Positions 8,352 through 17,773 of a stretch of DNA of 64,000 nucleotides are shown in pieces (within the stretch, counting starts at the first letter, position 1; each line of letters begins with the position of its first letter). The position numbers and the translations under genes are program-made. Source of the DNA: Bradyrhizobium sp. CB3481 (GTDB lineage Bacteria > Pseudomonadota > Alphaproteobacteria > Rhizobiales > Xanthobacteraceae); NCBI RefSeq assembly GCF_029714305.1, contig NZ_CP121647.1:1632501-1696500 (forward strand). The letters run 5' to 3'. The notes under the pieces were generated by a model. It had not been told where the DNA came from and ran no database searches. It saw only the letters and a list, made by a program, of their open reading frames with translations.

Positions 8352-9317
8352 ATGGCGGCCAGAACGGCGGCAGTCATCGAGAAATGGTCGACCGGCCTGG
8401 TCGAGCCGGAACGGCGCCTGGACTATTGGATCGGCGCCGTCTGCGAATGCTTTCTCGAAATGGACATCACGACGCCGGTCCGCGCCGGCTTCGATTGCTC
8501 CATCGCGCGCGGGCAGCTCGACACCATCGGCATCAACCGCGTCCAAGGCTCCGCGCAGCACGTCTACCGCCGAAAGGCGAGCCTGTCGCGCAGCACGTCG
8601 AACTACTATTACCTTCTGTGCAAGACCGACCACGACTGGACGGTGATGCAGAACGGACATGCGTCGCGCCTGCAGCCGCGCGATCTCGTGCTGCTGGATT
8701 CCCGGCGCTGCTACGAGTTCAACTTTCCGCTGACCGCCAACACGCTGTCGGTAGAGCTGCCGATCGCCTGGGTCGAATCCTGGATCACCGATCCTGACCG
8801 GCGCCTTGGCCAGCGCATCGATGGACGCGCCGGCTGGGGGGCGGCGCTCAGTGCATTCGCGTGCCAACTGACGCCGCAACTGGCGATCGAGCGGCCGTTG
8901 CCGGCGCAGGTGCTGACCGACCAGCTCGGATCGCTGCTGGCGCTGGCATTCGGAAGCGAAATTCCGGCGACACCTTCTGAGTCGCGCGATGCGGTAGGAC
9001 TCCTGGACCAGATCGGCCGCGTCATTCGCCTGCGTTACGCCGAGCCCGGGCTGACGGCGGTGATCGTTGCCGATCATCTGCGCATCTCGGAGCGCACCTT
9101 GCACCGCTGCCTCAACAAGGCCGGCCTGACGTTCAGCGGCCTGCTCAACGATTGCCGCATGGCGGCCGCGCGGCGGATGTTGAGCGAGCCGCGCTTTGAT
9201 CGCATCGGGATCGGCGGGGTTGGATTGCGCGTCGGCTTTTCCGACCCGTCGCACTTCATCCGGCAATGCCGAAAGTATCTCGGCATGACGCCGGCCGCAT
9301 TTCGCCGGCAGCGCTAA
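8352..9317 (+). CDS. AraC family transcriptional regulator
   Basis: A 321-aa regulator. The N-terminal 200 residues resemble the AraC-binding-like sensing domain of FeaR/NitR-type regulators (HVYRRKASLSRSTSNYYYLL, then NTLSVELPIAWVESW). The C-terminal 95 residues form the two helix-turn-helix DNA-binding domain (VADHLRISERTLHRCLNKAG and GFSDPSHFIRQCRKYLGMTP). A strong ribosome-binding site (GGAGGGGA) precedes the ATG. It sits between two paralogous alpha/beta hydrolase genes on the same strand, so control of these hydrolases by their substrate is a reasonable inference. No operator can be named from the sequence alone. Confidence 0.9.
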   Translation: MAARTAAVIEKWSTGLVEPERRLDYWIGAVCECFLEMDITTPVRAGFDCSIARGQLDTIGINRVQGSAQHVYRRKASLSRSTSNYYYLLCKTDHDWTVMQNGHASRLQPRDLVLLDSRRCYEFNFPLTANTLSVELPIAWVESWITDPDRRLGQRIDGRAGWGAALSAFACQLTPQLAIERPLPAQVLTDQLGSLLALAFGSEIPATPSESRDAVGLLDQIGRVIRLRYAEPGLTAVIVADHLRISERTLHRCLNKAGLTFSGLLNDCRMAAARRMLSEPRFDRIGIGGVGLRVGFSDPSHFIRQCRKYLGMTPAAFRRQR

Positions 9318-9427
9318 GGCCTTATTGCCCCTGGCGCAATTCGGCGATGGCCGTGGCCGGATCCGGCCATCGGCGACGAAATACCGTCTCTATCAAGGTC
9401 CGGTCATCAACATCGGAGGGGACGGAA

Positions 9428-10156
9428 ATGGCAGATACTTACGTACTGGTGCATGGCGCGTGGCACACCGGCGCCGAGATGGAGGCGGTGGCCGGGCATC
9501 TGCGAAACAGCGGCCATGTCGTGCACTGCCCGACGGTTGCCGGCAACAATCGGGATGACGACCGCGCCGCGACAGGCCTCGCGCAGGCGGTCGCATCTGT
9601 TGTCAGCTACATCGAAAAGAGCGATCTGCGCGACATCAGGCTGGTCGGCCACTCCTATGGCGGCATGGTGATCTCCGGCGTCGCCGACCGTCTCACCGAG
9701 AGGATCAGGCGCCTCGTCTACGTCAACGCCTTCGTGCCGCTGGATGGGCAATGCCTCAACGACATGGTGCCGCCGCATTATGTCGGCCTGTTCGATGCGG
9801 TCGCCGCCGCCAACAACAACGCCGTGATGCTGCCGTTCGAAATCTGGCGCGATGCCTTCATCAACGACGCCGACCTCGAACTGGCAAAGTCCGCCTACGC
9901 CAAACTCAACCCGCATCCCTACAAGACCTTCACCGACAAGATCGCGCTGAAGCGTCCGCTGGCGGAGCTGCCGGTCGGCAAATCCTATGTCAATTGCCGG
10001 CAGGATATCGCGCTGCCGCACAGCCTGCCCTGGCATCCGCGGCTGTCGGAGCGGCTCGGCCTATTCCGCCTGGTCGAATGCGACGGCAGCCACGAAATGT
10101 TCTTCAGCAATCCGCCGCGGCTGGCGCAGGCGATTGCCGAGGCAGGGCGGGATTGA
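9428..10156 (+). CDS. Alpha/beta hydrolase (salicylate-esterase/EstC-like), second copy
   Basis: A 242-aa soluble serine hydrolase. HGAWHTG is at residues 9-15, the nucleophile motif GHSYGGM puts the serine at 76, and the probable catalytic His is in DGSHEMFF near the C terminus. The middle (DLRDIRLVGHSYGGMVISGV) is clearly related to the first hydrolase at 7561, while the lid regions differ, so substrates probably differ. The ATG at 9428 has a near-perfect ribosome-binding site (GGAGGGGACGG). An upstream in-frame start at 9266 would overlap the AraC gene and is not credible. Confidence 0.9.
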   Translation: MADTYVLVHGAWHTGAEMEAVAGHLRNSGHVVHCPTVAGNNRDDDRAATGLAQAVASVVSYIEKSDLRDIRLVGHSYGGMVISGVADRLTERIRRLVYVNAFVPLDGQCLNDMVPPHYVGLFDAVAAANNNAVMLPFEIWRDAFINDADLELAKSAYAKLNPHPYKTFTDKIALKRPLAELPVGKSYVNCRQDIALPHSLPWHPRLSERLGLFRLVECDGSHEMFFSNPPRLAQAIAEAGRD

Positions 10157-10256
10157 ATCGCGCGGGTGCCACAAATGGTGAGGGGTCCGGCGTATTGGCG
10201 CCGAACCCCTCATTTCAGCGAGACGCGCCTTCTTCGAAAACGCGTTCGCATCCGAT

Positions 10257-10678
10257 ATCAGCCGGCCTGTAAGCCGGGTTCTGTAGGGCACCATCCTTGC
10301 GAATGGTACGTGACGGCCATTCCTCTGGGACCATGCTTGCGTATGGCCTCGAGCAACCTACCCGGACGGCGGGCCTGACATCGCCCTGCGGTGTTATCGC
10401 TTTTCGCGAACTAACCGCGTTGCCGTCCCTATTCGGTTTTGCTCCCGGTGGGGTTTGCCATGCCGTCTCCGTCGCCGGAAACGCGGTGCGCTCTTACCGC
10501 ACCTTTTCACCCTTACCCTCCGAAGCCGAAGCGAAGGAGGGCGGTTCGTTCTCTGTGGCACTTTCCCTGGGGTTGCCCCCGCCGGACGTTATCCGGCACC
10601 GCATGTCGATGGAGCCCGGACTTTCCTCTCCCGCAGCCTTTCGACCGTAGCAGGAGCGGCCGTCCGGCCGACTGACGC
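10257..10678 (-). ncRNA. rnpB: RNase P RNA (class A)
   Basis: On the minus strand the sequence has the hallmark GAGGAAAGTCCGGGCTCC near the 5' end, the GGCGGGGGCAACCCCAGGGA region and the 3' element AACCCGGCTTACAGGCCGGC. Together these define bacterial RNase P RNA, the catalytic RNA that matures tRNA 5' ends. The length of about 420 nt and GC-rich helices fit alphaproteobacterial members. The ends are judged from these conserved blocks and could be off by several bases. In many alphaproteobacteria rnpB lies close to the dcw cluster, as it does here. Confidence 0.93.
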
Positions 10679-10681
10679 CAT

Positions 10682-10711
10682 ACGAATGAGGGCTTCGATG
10701 GCGCGCGTCAA
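10682..10711 (-). promoter_or_regulatory. Probable sigma-70-type promoter for RNase P RNA
   Basis: On the minus strand TTGACG (10706-10711) is followed after 18 bases by ATTCGT (10682-10687). This would place transcription initiation a few bases before the 5' conserved block of RNase P RNA. The -35 is good and the -10 is weak. Confidence 0.45.
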
Positions 10712-10804
10712 GCGAAAGCGTGGTTAATCGGGTTCCGCGAGCAACTTTGACAGGGCCGGGATCGCGGCGTTTGATGCTTGCCGATAACAGCGAGTTGATA
10801 CGCC

Positions 10805-11236
10805 ATGAACATTCCTGCCGCTCTCGGTGAAGCATTGCTGCGAAGCGCCTCCGACGCGATCGTCGCCACCGATCGCGAAGGATGCATCACGTTCTGGAAT
10901 CCCGGCGCGGCGCGGATCTTCGGCTTCACGGCCGAAGAGGCGGCAGGCCAGCCGCTCGACATCATCATTCCCGAGAATTTGCGTGCCCGGCACTGGGAGG
11001 GATTTCGCCACACGATGGCGACGGGAACGAGCCGCTATGGCCACGGCGATTTGCTGTCGGTGCCTGCGCTGACCAAGGACGCACGCCGTATCTCGGTCGA
11101 GTTCACCATCGTGCTGCTGCACGACGACCGGCAGGAAGTTGCGGGCACAGTGGCCGTCATGCGCGATGTGACGAAGCGGTTCGAGGAGGTGCGGGAATTG
11201 CGGCGGCGGCTCGCCGAGGCGGGCGGAAAGCACTGA
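10805..11236 (+). CDS. Single PAS-domain protein
   Basis: A 143-aa soluble protein made almost entirely of one PAS domain (about residues 8-130). Typical PAS features are ASDAIVATDREGCITFWNPG, the FGFTAEEAAGQP turn, and the S-box-like C-terminal strand GTVAVMRDVTKRFEE followed by a short charged helix. There is no kinase, cyclase or DNA-binding output domain, so it may bind a ligand or heme and act through a partner protein. It stands alone between RNase P RNA (divergent) and the YCII gene, with a 126-base gap to the latter. The ligand is unknown. Confidence 0.85.
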   Translation: MNIPAALGEALLRSASDAIVATDREGCITFWNPGAARIFGFTAEEAAGQPLDIIIPENLRARHWEGFRHTMATGTSRYGHGDLLSVPALTKDARRISVEFTIVLLHDDRQEVAGTVAVMRDVTKRFEEVRELRRRLAEAGGKH

Positions 11237-11362
11237 TGGCGCCTGCGTCGGGCTTCCGGCATGCTTCGCCGCCAAAAAAATAATTCTTCCGGCAGTGTCG
11301 TTTTGCGGAAGGTCCGTTCGACCTGATGTCGGCGATCCAGCCGATCAAGAGGAGAGTTTGCG

Positions 11363-11713
11363 ATGCAGTATCTGTTGCTGATCTACCGGAGTGATGCGGA
11401 ATACGGCCGCATGACCGCGGACGACCGCAAGAAGCTGACGGCGGAATATGGCGCGTTCACCCAATCCATCATCCAGAGTGGCCATTTCAAGGCCGGTGAC
11501 GGCTTGCAGCCAACAACGACGGCAACCACCGTGCGGGTCCGTGACGGCAAGATCCTGACGACCGACGGTCCGTTCGCGGAGACGCGAGAGCAACTCGGCG
11601 GCTATTATCTGATCGAGGCTAAGGATCTCGATACCGCACTGGGCATTGCGGCGAGGATTCCCACCGCCAAGATGGGGTCGATCGAGGTCAGGCCGATCAT
11701 GATCTATGACTGA
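11363..11713 (+). CDS. YCII/DGPF-domain protein, ECF42 partner
   Basis: A 116-aa soluble protein with the YCII/DGPF fold. It starts MQYLLLIYRSDAEY and carries the name-giving TDGPFAETREQLGGYYLIEA at about residues 73-92. Such proteins are typically encoded next to ECF42 sigma factors, and that sigma gene follows 120 bases downstream. A family A palindrome lies between the two genes. A ribosome-binding site (AGGAGA) precedes the ATG. The biochemical activity of DGPF proteins is not settled. The context points to a stress-response pair. Confidence 0.9.
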   Translation: MQYLLLIYRSDAEYGRMTADDRKKLTAEYGAFTQSIIQSGHFKAGDGLQPTTTATTVRVRDGKILTTDGPFAETREQLGGYYLIEAKDLDTALGIAARIPTAKMGSIEVRPIMIYD

Positions 11714-11722
11714 GGGCACGGA

Positions 11723-11823
11723 CGTCATTCCGGGGCGTCCGAAGGACGAACCCGGAATCTCGAGATTCTCAGGGGCGCAAGCGCGCCCCGTAGTTCGATG
11801 CTTCGCATCGCCCCGGAATGACA
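11723..11823. repeat. Palindromic element, family A (expanded copy)
   Basis: Outer arms CGTCATTCCGGGG / CCCCGGAATGACAG match family A. The left arm is GTCCGAAGGAC. The right half has grown to two hairpins (GGGGCGCAAGCGCGCCCC and CGATGCTTCGCATCG) instead of one. It lies between the DGPF gene and its sigma factor gene. Confidence 0.85.
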
Positions 11824-11836
11824 GCGCTGAGATCGC

Positions 11837-13075
11837 ATGACACCACGCGAGATCGAAAAGATATTCCGCGACGAGGCGGGGCGGGCGCTGTCCACGCTGA
11901 TCCGCATCGTCGGCGATTTCGATCTGGCCGAGGATGCCTTACAGGATGCGGTGGCGGCGGCGCTGGAGCGTTGGCCCGCCGCCGGCCTGCCTGCCAATCC
12001 GCGGGCCTGGCTGGTCAATGTCGGTCGCAACAAGGCGATCGATCGCGTCAGGCGCAACATCTCTTTTCGTGGCAAACAGGAGGCATTGACGCATGAGCTG
12101 CTGCTCAATGCGTCAGTGCCGAGCGACGATGACGAGGGCGTGCTCGACGACGACGTGCTGCGATTGATCTTCACCTGCTGCCATCCCTCCTTTGCAACTG
12201 AGGTACAGGTGGCGCTGACGCTGCGTACCGTGTGCGGGCTGACGGCTGCCGAGGTCGCGCGCGCTTTTCTCACCAGCGAAGACGCGATGGCGCAGCGCCT
12301 GTTGCGGGCCAAGCAAAAGATCCGTCTGGCCGGCATTCCCTATGAGGTTCCGGAACGCGAGGCGCTGGAGCCGCGGCTCAGCGGCGTGCTTGCGGTGATC
12401 TATCTCGTGTTCACTGAGGGTTATGCGGCGACCTCGGGTGAAGACCTGATGCGGCCTGATCTGGCGCGCGAGGCAATCCGACTGGCGCGATTGCTTGATG
12501 GGCTGCTGCCTAGACGCAGCGAGATCAAGGGCCTGCTCGCCCTGATGCTGCTGCACGATTCGCGCCGCGCCGGCCGCGAGACCGCGGGCGGCGACATCGT
12601 GCTGCTGGAAGAGCAGGACCGGACGCTGTGGGACCATGCGCAGATTTCGGAAGGATTGCTTCTCGTGGAGGAGGCGCTGCGGATGCCGGGACGGCCGCAA
12701 TCCTATGCGGTGCAGGCGGCGATAGCGGCGCTGCATGCGCGTGCCCCGAGTTATGAGGATACCGACTGGCGGCAGATCGCCGGCCTATACGAGGTGCTGC
12801 TGCGGATCAGCCCGTCACCGGTGATCGAGCTCAACCATGCGGCTGTTGTCTCGATGGTCGACGGGCCGGCGCGGGCGCTGGATCTCGTCAACGCGCTGGA
12901 AGCGCGCGGCGGGCTGAAGGGCTATGACTTGCTGCCGGCGGTGCGGGCCGACCTGCTACGCCGGCTCGGCCGTCACGATGCCGCGCGCGAGGCGTATATG
13001 AAGGCGACGGCGGCGACGCAGCTGGAGCCGCTAAGGCGGCTCTATGCGCGAAGAATGGCGGAGATGGATGCGTGA
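11837..13075 (+). CDS. RNA polymerase ECF sigma factor, ECF42-like with C-terminal TPR-like domain
   Basis: A 412-aa sigma factor, about twice the usual ECF length. Region 2 is at residues 1-80 ([20 protein letters not shown], ending [20 protein letters not shown]). Region 4 is at about 110-160 ([20 protein letters not shown]). A DUF6596-type block ([20 protein letters not shown]) then follows, with helical repeats to the C terminus (about 190-410). This layout defines the ECF42 group, which has no membrane anti-sigma factor and whose long C-terminal extension is thought to control activity. Its usual partner, a DGPF-domain gene, is immediately upstream. Regulon and inducer are unknown. Confidence 0.9.
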   Translation: MTPREIEKIFRDEAGRALSTLIRIVGDFDLAEDALQDAVAAALERWPAAGLPANPRAWLVNVGRNKAIDRVRRNISFRGKQEALTHELLLNASVPSDDDEGVLDDDVLRLIFTCCHPSFATEVQVALTLRTVCGLTAAEVARAFLTSEDAMAQRLLRAKQKIRLAGIPYEVPEREALEPRLSGVLAVIYLVFTEGYAATSGEDLMRPDLAREAIRLARLLDGLLPRRSEIKGLLALMLLHDSRRAGRETAGGDIVLLEEQDRTLWDHAQISEGLLLVEEALRMPGRPQSYAVQAAIAALHARAPSYEDTDWRQIAGLYEVLLRISPSPVIELNHAAVVSMVDGPARALDLVNALEARGGLKGYDLLPAVRADLLRRLGRHDAAREAYMKATAATQLEPLRRLYARRMAEMDA

Positions 13076-13085
13076 CTGGCTCAGC

Positions 13086-13171
13086 CGTCATTGCGAGGAG
13101 CGAAGCGACGAAGCAATCCATTTCTCCGCTCGGGGAAAAAAGATGGATTGCTTCGCTTCGCTCGCAATGAC
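13086..13171. repeat. Palindromic element, family B
   Basis: Outer arms CGTCATTGCGAG / CTCGCAATGACAG, inner arms GAAGCAATCCAT / ATGGATTGCTTC, and a variable centre. Other B copies are at 26367 and 44569. It separates the convergent sigma-factor and amidase genes and could serve as a transcription end on both strands. Confidence 0.88.
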
Positions 13172-13193
13172 AGTCGAGAGCGCTCGCGAACAA

Positions 13194-13979
13194 CTACCTC
13201 GCCGCCACCGTCGTTTTCGCATCCGCCGGCAGGCTCGTCAGCAATGCGTGCAGCGTAGAGATGGTCGACATATCCGCGATGCCGTCGACACGCGCCGGGC
13301 GGAAATGGCGCTGGAACGCGGTGACCACTTCCATGGTCGGTCCGTCGTACTTGCCATGGGTCGGGATGCTGTAGCCGTATTTGGCGAGCGCCGCCTGCAG
13401 GCCGGCGACGTCGTCGCTGATGCTGCCGAGCTTGAGCGTTTCGCCGCGCACGATCGGCGCCGGCTGCACCCAATGGCCGACGCCGGAATTCGCAAGCAAG
13501 TGCCACGGGAACTTTTCACCGGGATCCTTCTTGCGCGCCGGCGCAACGTCGGAATGCGCGAGCACGCGATGCGCTGATATCTTGCGGCGGAGCATGATGC
13601 CGCGGCACAGCGCGGTCACGGCGGCGATCTGCCGCGACGGGAAATCCGGATAGCCCCAGTCGTGGCCGCGATTGATGATCTCGACGCCGATCGAGCAGGA
13701 ATTGATGTCTTCCTCGCCGGCCCACGAGGATACGCCGGCGTGCCAGGCGCGCTTGGCTTCCGGCACGGACTGCACGATGCGGCCGTCCTCCAGCACGATG
13801 TAATGCGCCGAGACGTCGGTGCCGGGGGTGCAGAGCTGGGCGATCGCGCCTTCCACATCCGGCATGCCGGTGTAGTGCAGCAGGATCATGTCGGCGGCGC
13901 GTCCGTTATTCCGGTCGCCAAAGTTCGGCGACGGGATGACGTCGGACGCGATCGAGGAATCCGGGATAAAGGTCTTCAT
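13194..13979 (-). CDS. N-acetylmuramoyl-L-alanine amidase, AmpD-like, with peptidoglycan-binding domain
   Basis: A zinc amidase expected to cleave the MurNAc-L-Ala bond of (anhydro)muropeptides in cell wall recycling. The amidase_2 domain begins at about residue 30, with the first zinc His in ILLHYTGM (H35), then SAHYIVLEDGRIVQSVPE, and later metal and acid residues in RVLAHSDVAPARKKDPGEKF. The C-terminal 65 residues form a PG_binding_1 module (DDVAGLQAALAKYGYSIP). I use the start MKTFIPDSS at 13979; an in-frame ATG at 14060 adds 27 poorly ordered, Arg-rich residues. No signal peptide is evident, so it is probably cytoplasmic. It is divergent from the dcw cluster. Confidence 0.88.
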   Translation of the reverse strand: MKTFIPDSSIASDVIPSPNFGDRNNGRAADMILLHYTGMPDVEGAIAQLCTPGTDVSAHYIVLEDGRIVQSVPEAKRAWHAGVSSWAGEEDINSCSIGVEIINRGHDWGYPDFPSRQIAAVTALCRGIMLRRKISAHRVLAHSDVAPARKKDPGEKFPWHLLANSGVGHWVQPAPIVRGETLKLGSISDDVAGLQAALAKYGYSIPTHGKYDGPTMEVVTAFQRHFRPARVDGIADMSTISTLHALLTSLPADAKTTVAAR

Positions 13980-14531
13980 ATCGGCGTTGGCCCTGGGCAC
14001 GGGAAGGGCGCGTTGACGCCTCGAATCAATACCAGCAGAGGTGAACGAACCAGTAGTCATTTTTTAATCTCAAACGGGGCGGCAGCACGGCAATATCGTG
14101 TTCACAAGGACAGTTTCCCTTACTATTCATTTGCTTCGCGGCCGCGCAATGCGGCGGCCGGACTCCTCCTCCGGTTTTTTGATCAACTGTGGACGAGGCG
14201 CATCACCATTTTTGGGCGCCTCAAAAGCGCGCAAAAGCTGCGGCGGACCATCAACGCTTTCTTAACGCTAAATGCGGTTACTAAGTAATGAAGAGCCGAA
14301 CCGGGTTTGGGGACGGCCGAGGCCCTCTTTCGCGCTCGAAATGCCATGGCAACCCAGCAAATTCCGTCTGGAAACGAGCGGGCGCGAGGCCGGGTCGGAA
14401 GCGGCAATCGTGCCGGGTCGTGGCCTCTCGGCCGGACACGCCCGGCGAAGCGCAGAGATTTGAGGCGCAATGGGCCGGTTCGCGTGCAGTTTAGTACCTA
14501 TCAGCGACGCGAAAGCGCCGGGGGACGGCGC
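13980..14531. other. Intergenic region upstream of the dcw cluster; no mraZ
   Basis: This 552-base stretch separates the amidase and rsmH genes. An A+T-richer part (about 14061-14290) with CTTTCTTAACGCTAAATGC presumably holds the cluster promoter. No frame on either strand here reads as MraZ, which normally precedes rsmH. In-frame starts upstream of 14532 would add an unconserved Arg-rich extension to RsmH. No RNA gene was recognised. Confidence 0.5.
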
Positions 14532-15527
14532 ATGAGCCCGGTTGCGCCACGCCACATCTCGGTGCTTGGCCGCGAGGCGGTCGAGATGCTTAGCCCCAGG
14601 GACGGGGGCGTCTATGTCGACGCGACCTTCGGTGCCGGCGGATACAGCCGGGCGATCCTGGCCATCGCGGGAACCCGGGTGATCGGCATCGACCGCGACC
14701 GGTCGGCAATTGCGGGCGGGTTCGACCTGGTCGATCAGTCCGACGGGCGGCTGACCCTGGTCGAGGACCGGTTTTCCAACCTCGCGGAGGTCTGCGCGGC
14801 GCAGGGCGAAGCAGAGGTCGACGGTGTCGTGATGGACGTCGGCGTCTCCTCGATGCAGCTCGATCAGGCCGAACGCGGCTTCTCGTTCCGCCTGGGCGGC
14901 CCGCTCGACATGCGGATGGGCCATGATGGCCCGACCGCCGCGGATGTCGTGGCAAAGGCTTCCGAGGCCGATCTCGCCAACATCATCTATATCTTCGGCG
15001 AAGAGCGGCATTCCCGCGCCGTCGCGCGGGCCATCGTGGCGGCGCGGAAAGAGGCGCCGATCGCGACGACGCAGGCGCTCGCCGATCTCGTCGCCAGGGT
15101 GGTGCGTGCCAAGCCGAACGACATTCACCCCGCGACGCGCACGTTCCAGGCCTTGCGAATCTTCGTCAACGCCGAGCTCGACGAACTGCATCTGGCGCTC
15201 ATCGCGGCCGAGCGCGTGCTGAAGCCCGGCGGGCGCCTGGTGGTCGTGTCTTTCCATTCGCTGGAAGACCGCATCGTCAAGGATTTCTTCAACGCGCGCG
15301 GCAAGACCGGCGGCGGCTCACGGCATCTTCCGGAAATTGCACAGGTCGCGCCGAGCTTTCAGATCCTGACCAAGCGTCCGGTCACTCCGGGTGAGGCGGA
15401 GGTGGCGGCCAATCCGCGCGCGCGTTCGGCCAAGCTGCGCGCGGCCGAGCGGACCGCCGCGCCGGCGCATGCGGCAGATCGACTGCCGGCCTGGCCGGTC
15501 CTCGCCGACGTGATGAGGGGAGGCTGA
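14532..15527 (+). CDS. rsmH: 16S rRNA (cytosine1402-N4)-methyltransferase
   Basis: A 331-aa SAM-dependent methyltransferase (older name MraW) that methylates N4 of C1402 in the decoding centre of 16S rRNA. It starts [13 protein letters not shown], continues with [15 protein letters not shown] (SAM-binding motif I) and [20 protein letters not shown], and ends with [19 protein letters not shown], all family signatures. I chose the ATG at 14532, which fits the family N terminus. A longer frame from 14307 has no conserved sequence. It is the first recognisable gene of the dcw cluster, and the stop is two bases before the ftsL start, so the genes are co-transcribed. Confidence 0.95.
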   Translation: MSPVAPRHISVLGREAVEMLSPRDGGVYVDATFGAGGYSRAILAIAGTRVIGIDRDRSAIAGGFDLVDQSDGRLTLVEDRFSNLAEVCAAQGEAEVDGVVMDVGVSSMQLDQAERGFSFRLGGPLDMRMGHDGPTAADVVAKASEADLANIIYIFGEERHSRAVARAIVAARKEAPIATTQALADLVARVVRAKPNDIHPATRTFQALRIFVNAELDELHLALIAAERVLKPGGRLVVVSFHSLEDRIVKDFFNARGKTGGGSRHLPEIAQVAPSFQILTKRPVTPGEAEVAANPRARSAKLRAAERTAAPAHAADRLPAWPVLADVMRGG

Positions 15528-15529
15528 TC

Positions 15530-15922
15530 ATGCGGATCATCCACTTCCTCGTCATCGGCGTATTGGTGTTTGCGGCAGCCTACGTCTACCGGATCAAGAT
15601 GGAATCGACCTCGCGTGTCGAACGCGTGCTGCGGCTCAACGCCGAGATCCGCGAGCAGCGCGACGCCATCGCGGCGCTGCGCGCAGAATGGGCCAAGCTC
15701 GACGCGCCGCTGCGGCTGCAGGGGCTCGCCGAGCGTCATCTCAAGCTGCAGCCGCTCACAGCTTCGCAGTACGACCAGCTGAAGAATCTGCCGGAGCGGC
15801 CGCCGGCCTTTGCGCGGCCCGGCGCGCCCGATCCGATCGGCGCCATGATCAACACCATCGAAGCCGCCGCCGAGGCGCCGCCCACCACCGGATCGGTGCC
15901 AGCGTCGGGAGATCAGCAATGA
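15530..15922 (+). CDS. ftsL: Cell division protein FtsL
   Basis: A 130-aa bitopic division protein. A short cytoplasmic start is followed by one membrane helix (residues about 4-20, IHFLVIGVLVFAAAYVY) and a periplasmic coiled coil (about 28-60, ERVLRLNAEIREQRDAIAAL). The tail is Pro/Ala-rich. FtsL scaffolds FtsB and FtsQ and helps activate FtsWI at the septum. A strong ribosome-binding site (GAGGGGAGG) precedes the ATG. Its stop overlaps the ftsI start by four bases. Sequence conservation is low in this family, so position between rsmH and ftsI is the main support together with topology. Confidence 0.9.
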   Translation: MRIIHFLVIGVLVFAAAYVYRIKMESTSRVERVLRLNAEIREQRDAIAALRAEWAKLDAPLRLQGLAERHLKLQPLTASQYDQLKNLPERPPAFARPGAPDPIGAMINTIEAAAEAPPTTGSVPASGDQQ

Positions 15923-17670
15923 CCGGCCGGGCACTTGCGAGGACCAGAAAGCACGCGGAACCGTGGCGGCAGAGGCTGATCCGCAGCCTGCTCTACGGGC
16001 GCAATGTCGACCGCGTCGCCAAGGCGCGGGCGCGCGTCGGGTTGGCGATCCTTTTGTTCGCGACGATCTATGTGGTGCTGGCCGGACGCCTTGTCATGTT
16101 CGCGGTCGGCGCCGACAGCCACGGCGCGCGCCGCACCGCTTCGCAGGACGCGATTGCGACCGCGCGGCCTGATATCGTCGACCGCAACGGCGAGGTGCTC
16201 GCCACCGATGTCAAGGCGCCGAGCCTGTTCGGCGAGCCGCGCCGCATCATCGACAAGGACGAGGCGATCGAACTTCTGACAGCCGCGCTGCCGGATCTCG
16301 ACACGGCGGAAGCGCGCACGCGCCTGTCCTCACGCAAGGGCTTTGTCTGGCTGAAGCGCGAGATCACGCCGAAACAGCAGCACGACATTCACAAGCTCGG
16401 CATTCCCGGCATCGGCTTCCTGCGCGAGAACAAGCGGGTCTATCCGACCGGCGCTGCGGTCGCGCATCTGATCGGCCTCGTCAACATCGACAACCAGGGC
16501 ATCGCCGGGATGGAAAAATGGCTGGACAGTAACGGTCTGGCCGATCTGCACCGCGCGGGCTTCGCGACGGACCGTCTGCAGAAGCCGGTGGAGCTGTCGA
16601 TCGACCTGCGCGTCGAGCACGCGCTGCGCGACGAATTGCTGAAGGCGAAGGAAAAATACAAGGCCAAGGCGGCTTCCGGCCTCGTCTCCAACGTCCGCAC
16701 CGGCGAGATCGTCGCGCTGGTCTCGCTGCCGGATTTCGATCCCAACAATCCGAAGGAAGCGCACGACCCCGACCGCATCAACCGCCTGACCACGGGCGTG
16801 TTCGAAATGGGCTCGACCTTCAAGGCGCTGACGCTGGCGATGGCGCTGGATTCCGGCAAGGCCAACCTCAACTCGCTCTATGACGGGCGCGGCGCGCTGA
16901 GGTTCGGCAAGTTCACCATTCACGATACCCATCCGGTCGGCCGCAACATCACGCTGTCCGAAGTGTTCACCTTCTCCTCGAACGTCGGCGCGGCCAAGAT
17001 CGCGCTGTCGCAGGGCGTCGAGGCGCACAAGGCGTTCCTGAAGAAGCTCGGCCAGATGGACCGGCTGCGCACCGAGTTGCCGGAAAGCGCTTCCCCGATC
17101 GTGCCGAAGCGCTGGACCGAGCTCAACACCATCACGGCCTCGTTCGGCCACGGCATCGCGGTGGCGCCGCTGCAGGCGGTGATGGGCATCAACGCCTGCA
17201 TCAATGGCGGCTACCTGATTCCGCCGACCTTCCTGAAGCGGTCGGAGGAGGAGGCGCGGGCGATCGCCAAGAAGGTGCTGCGCACCGAAACCTCGGACAA
17301 GATGCGCTATTTGATGCGGCTGAACGCCGAAGTCGGAACCGCCAAGAAGGCCGACGTGAAGGGCTACTATATCGGCGGCAAGACCGGCACCTCGGAAAAG
17401 GTGGTCAACGGCCGCTATTCCAAGAAGCAGGTGCTCAACTCCTTCACGGCGATCATTCCGGCCGACAATCCGCAATACCAGCTTCTGGTCATGCTGGACG
17501 AGCCGAAGTCGCTGCCGGAAACCCATGGCTTCATCACCTCGGGCTGGAACGCGGTGCCGACCGGCGGCAAGGTGATTGCCCGCATCGCCCCGCTGCTCGG
17601 CGTCGAGCCGCGCTTCGACCTGCCGACGTCGGACCGCCTTATTCTTGCGGCATCGAGGACAACCCAGTAA
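15919..17670 (+). CDS. ftsI: Septal peptidoglycan transpeptidase FtsI (PBP3)
   Basis: A 583-aa class B penicillin-binding protein that crosslinks septal peptidoglycan. One membrane anchor at about residues 41-62 ([20 protein letters not shown]) is followed by the pedestal dimerisation domain ([17 protein letters not shown] onward) and the transpeptidase domain. The three active-site motifs are present: STFK at 299-302 (nucleophile Ser299), SSN at 353-355 and KTGT at 488-491. The ATG at 15919 overlaps the ftsL stop (ATGA). An F-family palindrome, not a promoter I can name, separates it from murE. The length is normal. Confidence 0.95.
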   Translation: MTGRALARTRKHAEPWRQRLIRSLLYGRNVDRVAKARARVGLAILLFATIYVVLAGRLVMFAVGADSHGARRTASQDAIATARPDIVDRNGEVLATDVKAPSLFGEPRRIIDKDEAIELLTAALPDLDTAEARTRLSSRKGFVWLKREITPKQQHDIHKLGIPGIGFLRENKRVYPTGAAVAHLIGLVNIDNQGIAGMEKWLDSNGLADLHRAGFATDRLQKPVELSIDLRVEHALRDELLKAKEKYKAKAASGLVSNVRTGEIVALVSLPDFDPNNPKEAHDPDRINRLTTGVFEMGSTFKALTLAMALDSGKANLNSLYDGRGALRFGKFTIHDTHPVGRNITLSEVFTFSSNVGAAKIALSQGVEAHKAFLKKLGQMDRLRTELPESASPIVPKRWTELNTITASFGHGIAVAPLQAVMGINACINGGYLIPPTFLKRSEEEARAIAKKVLRTETSDKMRYLMRLNAEVGTAKKADVKGYYIGGKTGTSEKVVNGRYSKKQVLNSFTAIIPADNPQYQLLVMLDEPKSLPETHGFITSGWNAVPTGGKVIARIAPLLGVEPRFDLPTSDRLILAASRTTQ

Positions 17671-17680
17671 GGCGTATGAC

Positions 17681-17729
17681 GAGCATGATCCGGAAAAGTG
17701 GAGACCGGTTTTCCGACAAGATCATGCTC
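17681..17729. repeat. Palindromic element, family F
   Basis: A 49-base inverted repeat with ends GAGCATGATC / GATCATGCTC and inner arms CGGAAAAG and TTTTCCG around AGACCGG. This is a compact element type widespread in Rhizobiales genomes. It lies between ftsI and murE. Confidence 0.85.
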
Positions 17730-17773
17730 CCAATATAGAGGCGCCGAGCTGCGCCGGGCCGGACTGGAGCAAG

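Noticed and set aside
14307..14531. N-terminal extension of RsmH by 75 codons
   Set aside because: Arg/Gly-rich, no conserved sequence; RsmH proteins begin near [13 protein letters not shown], which starts at the ATG at 14532.
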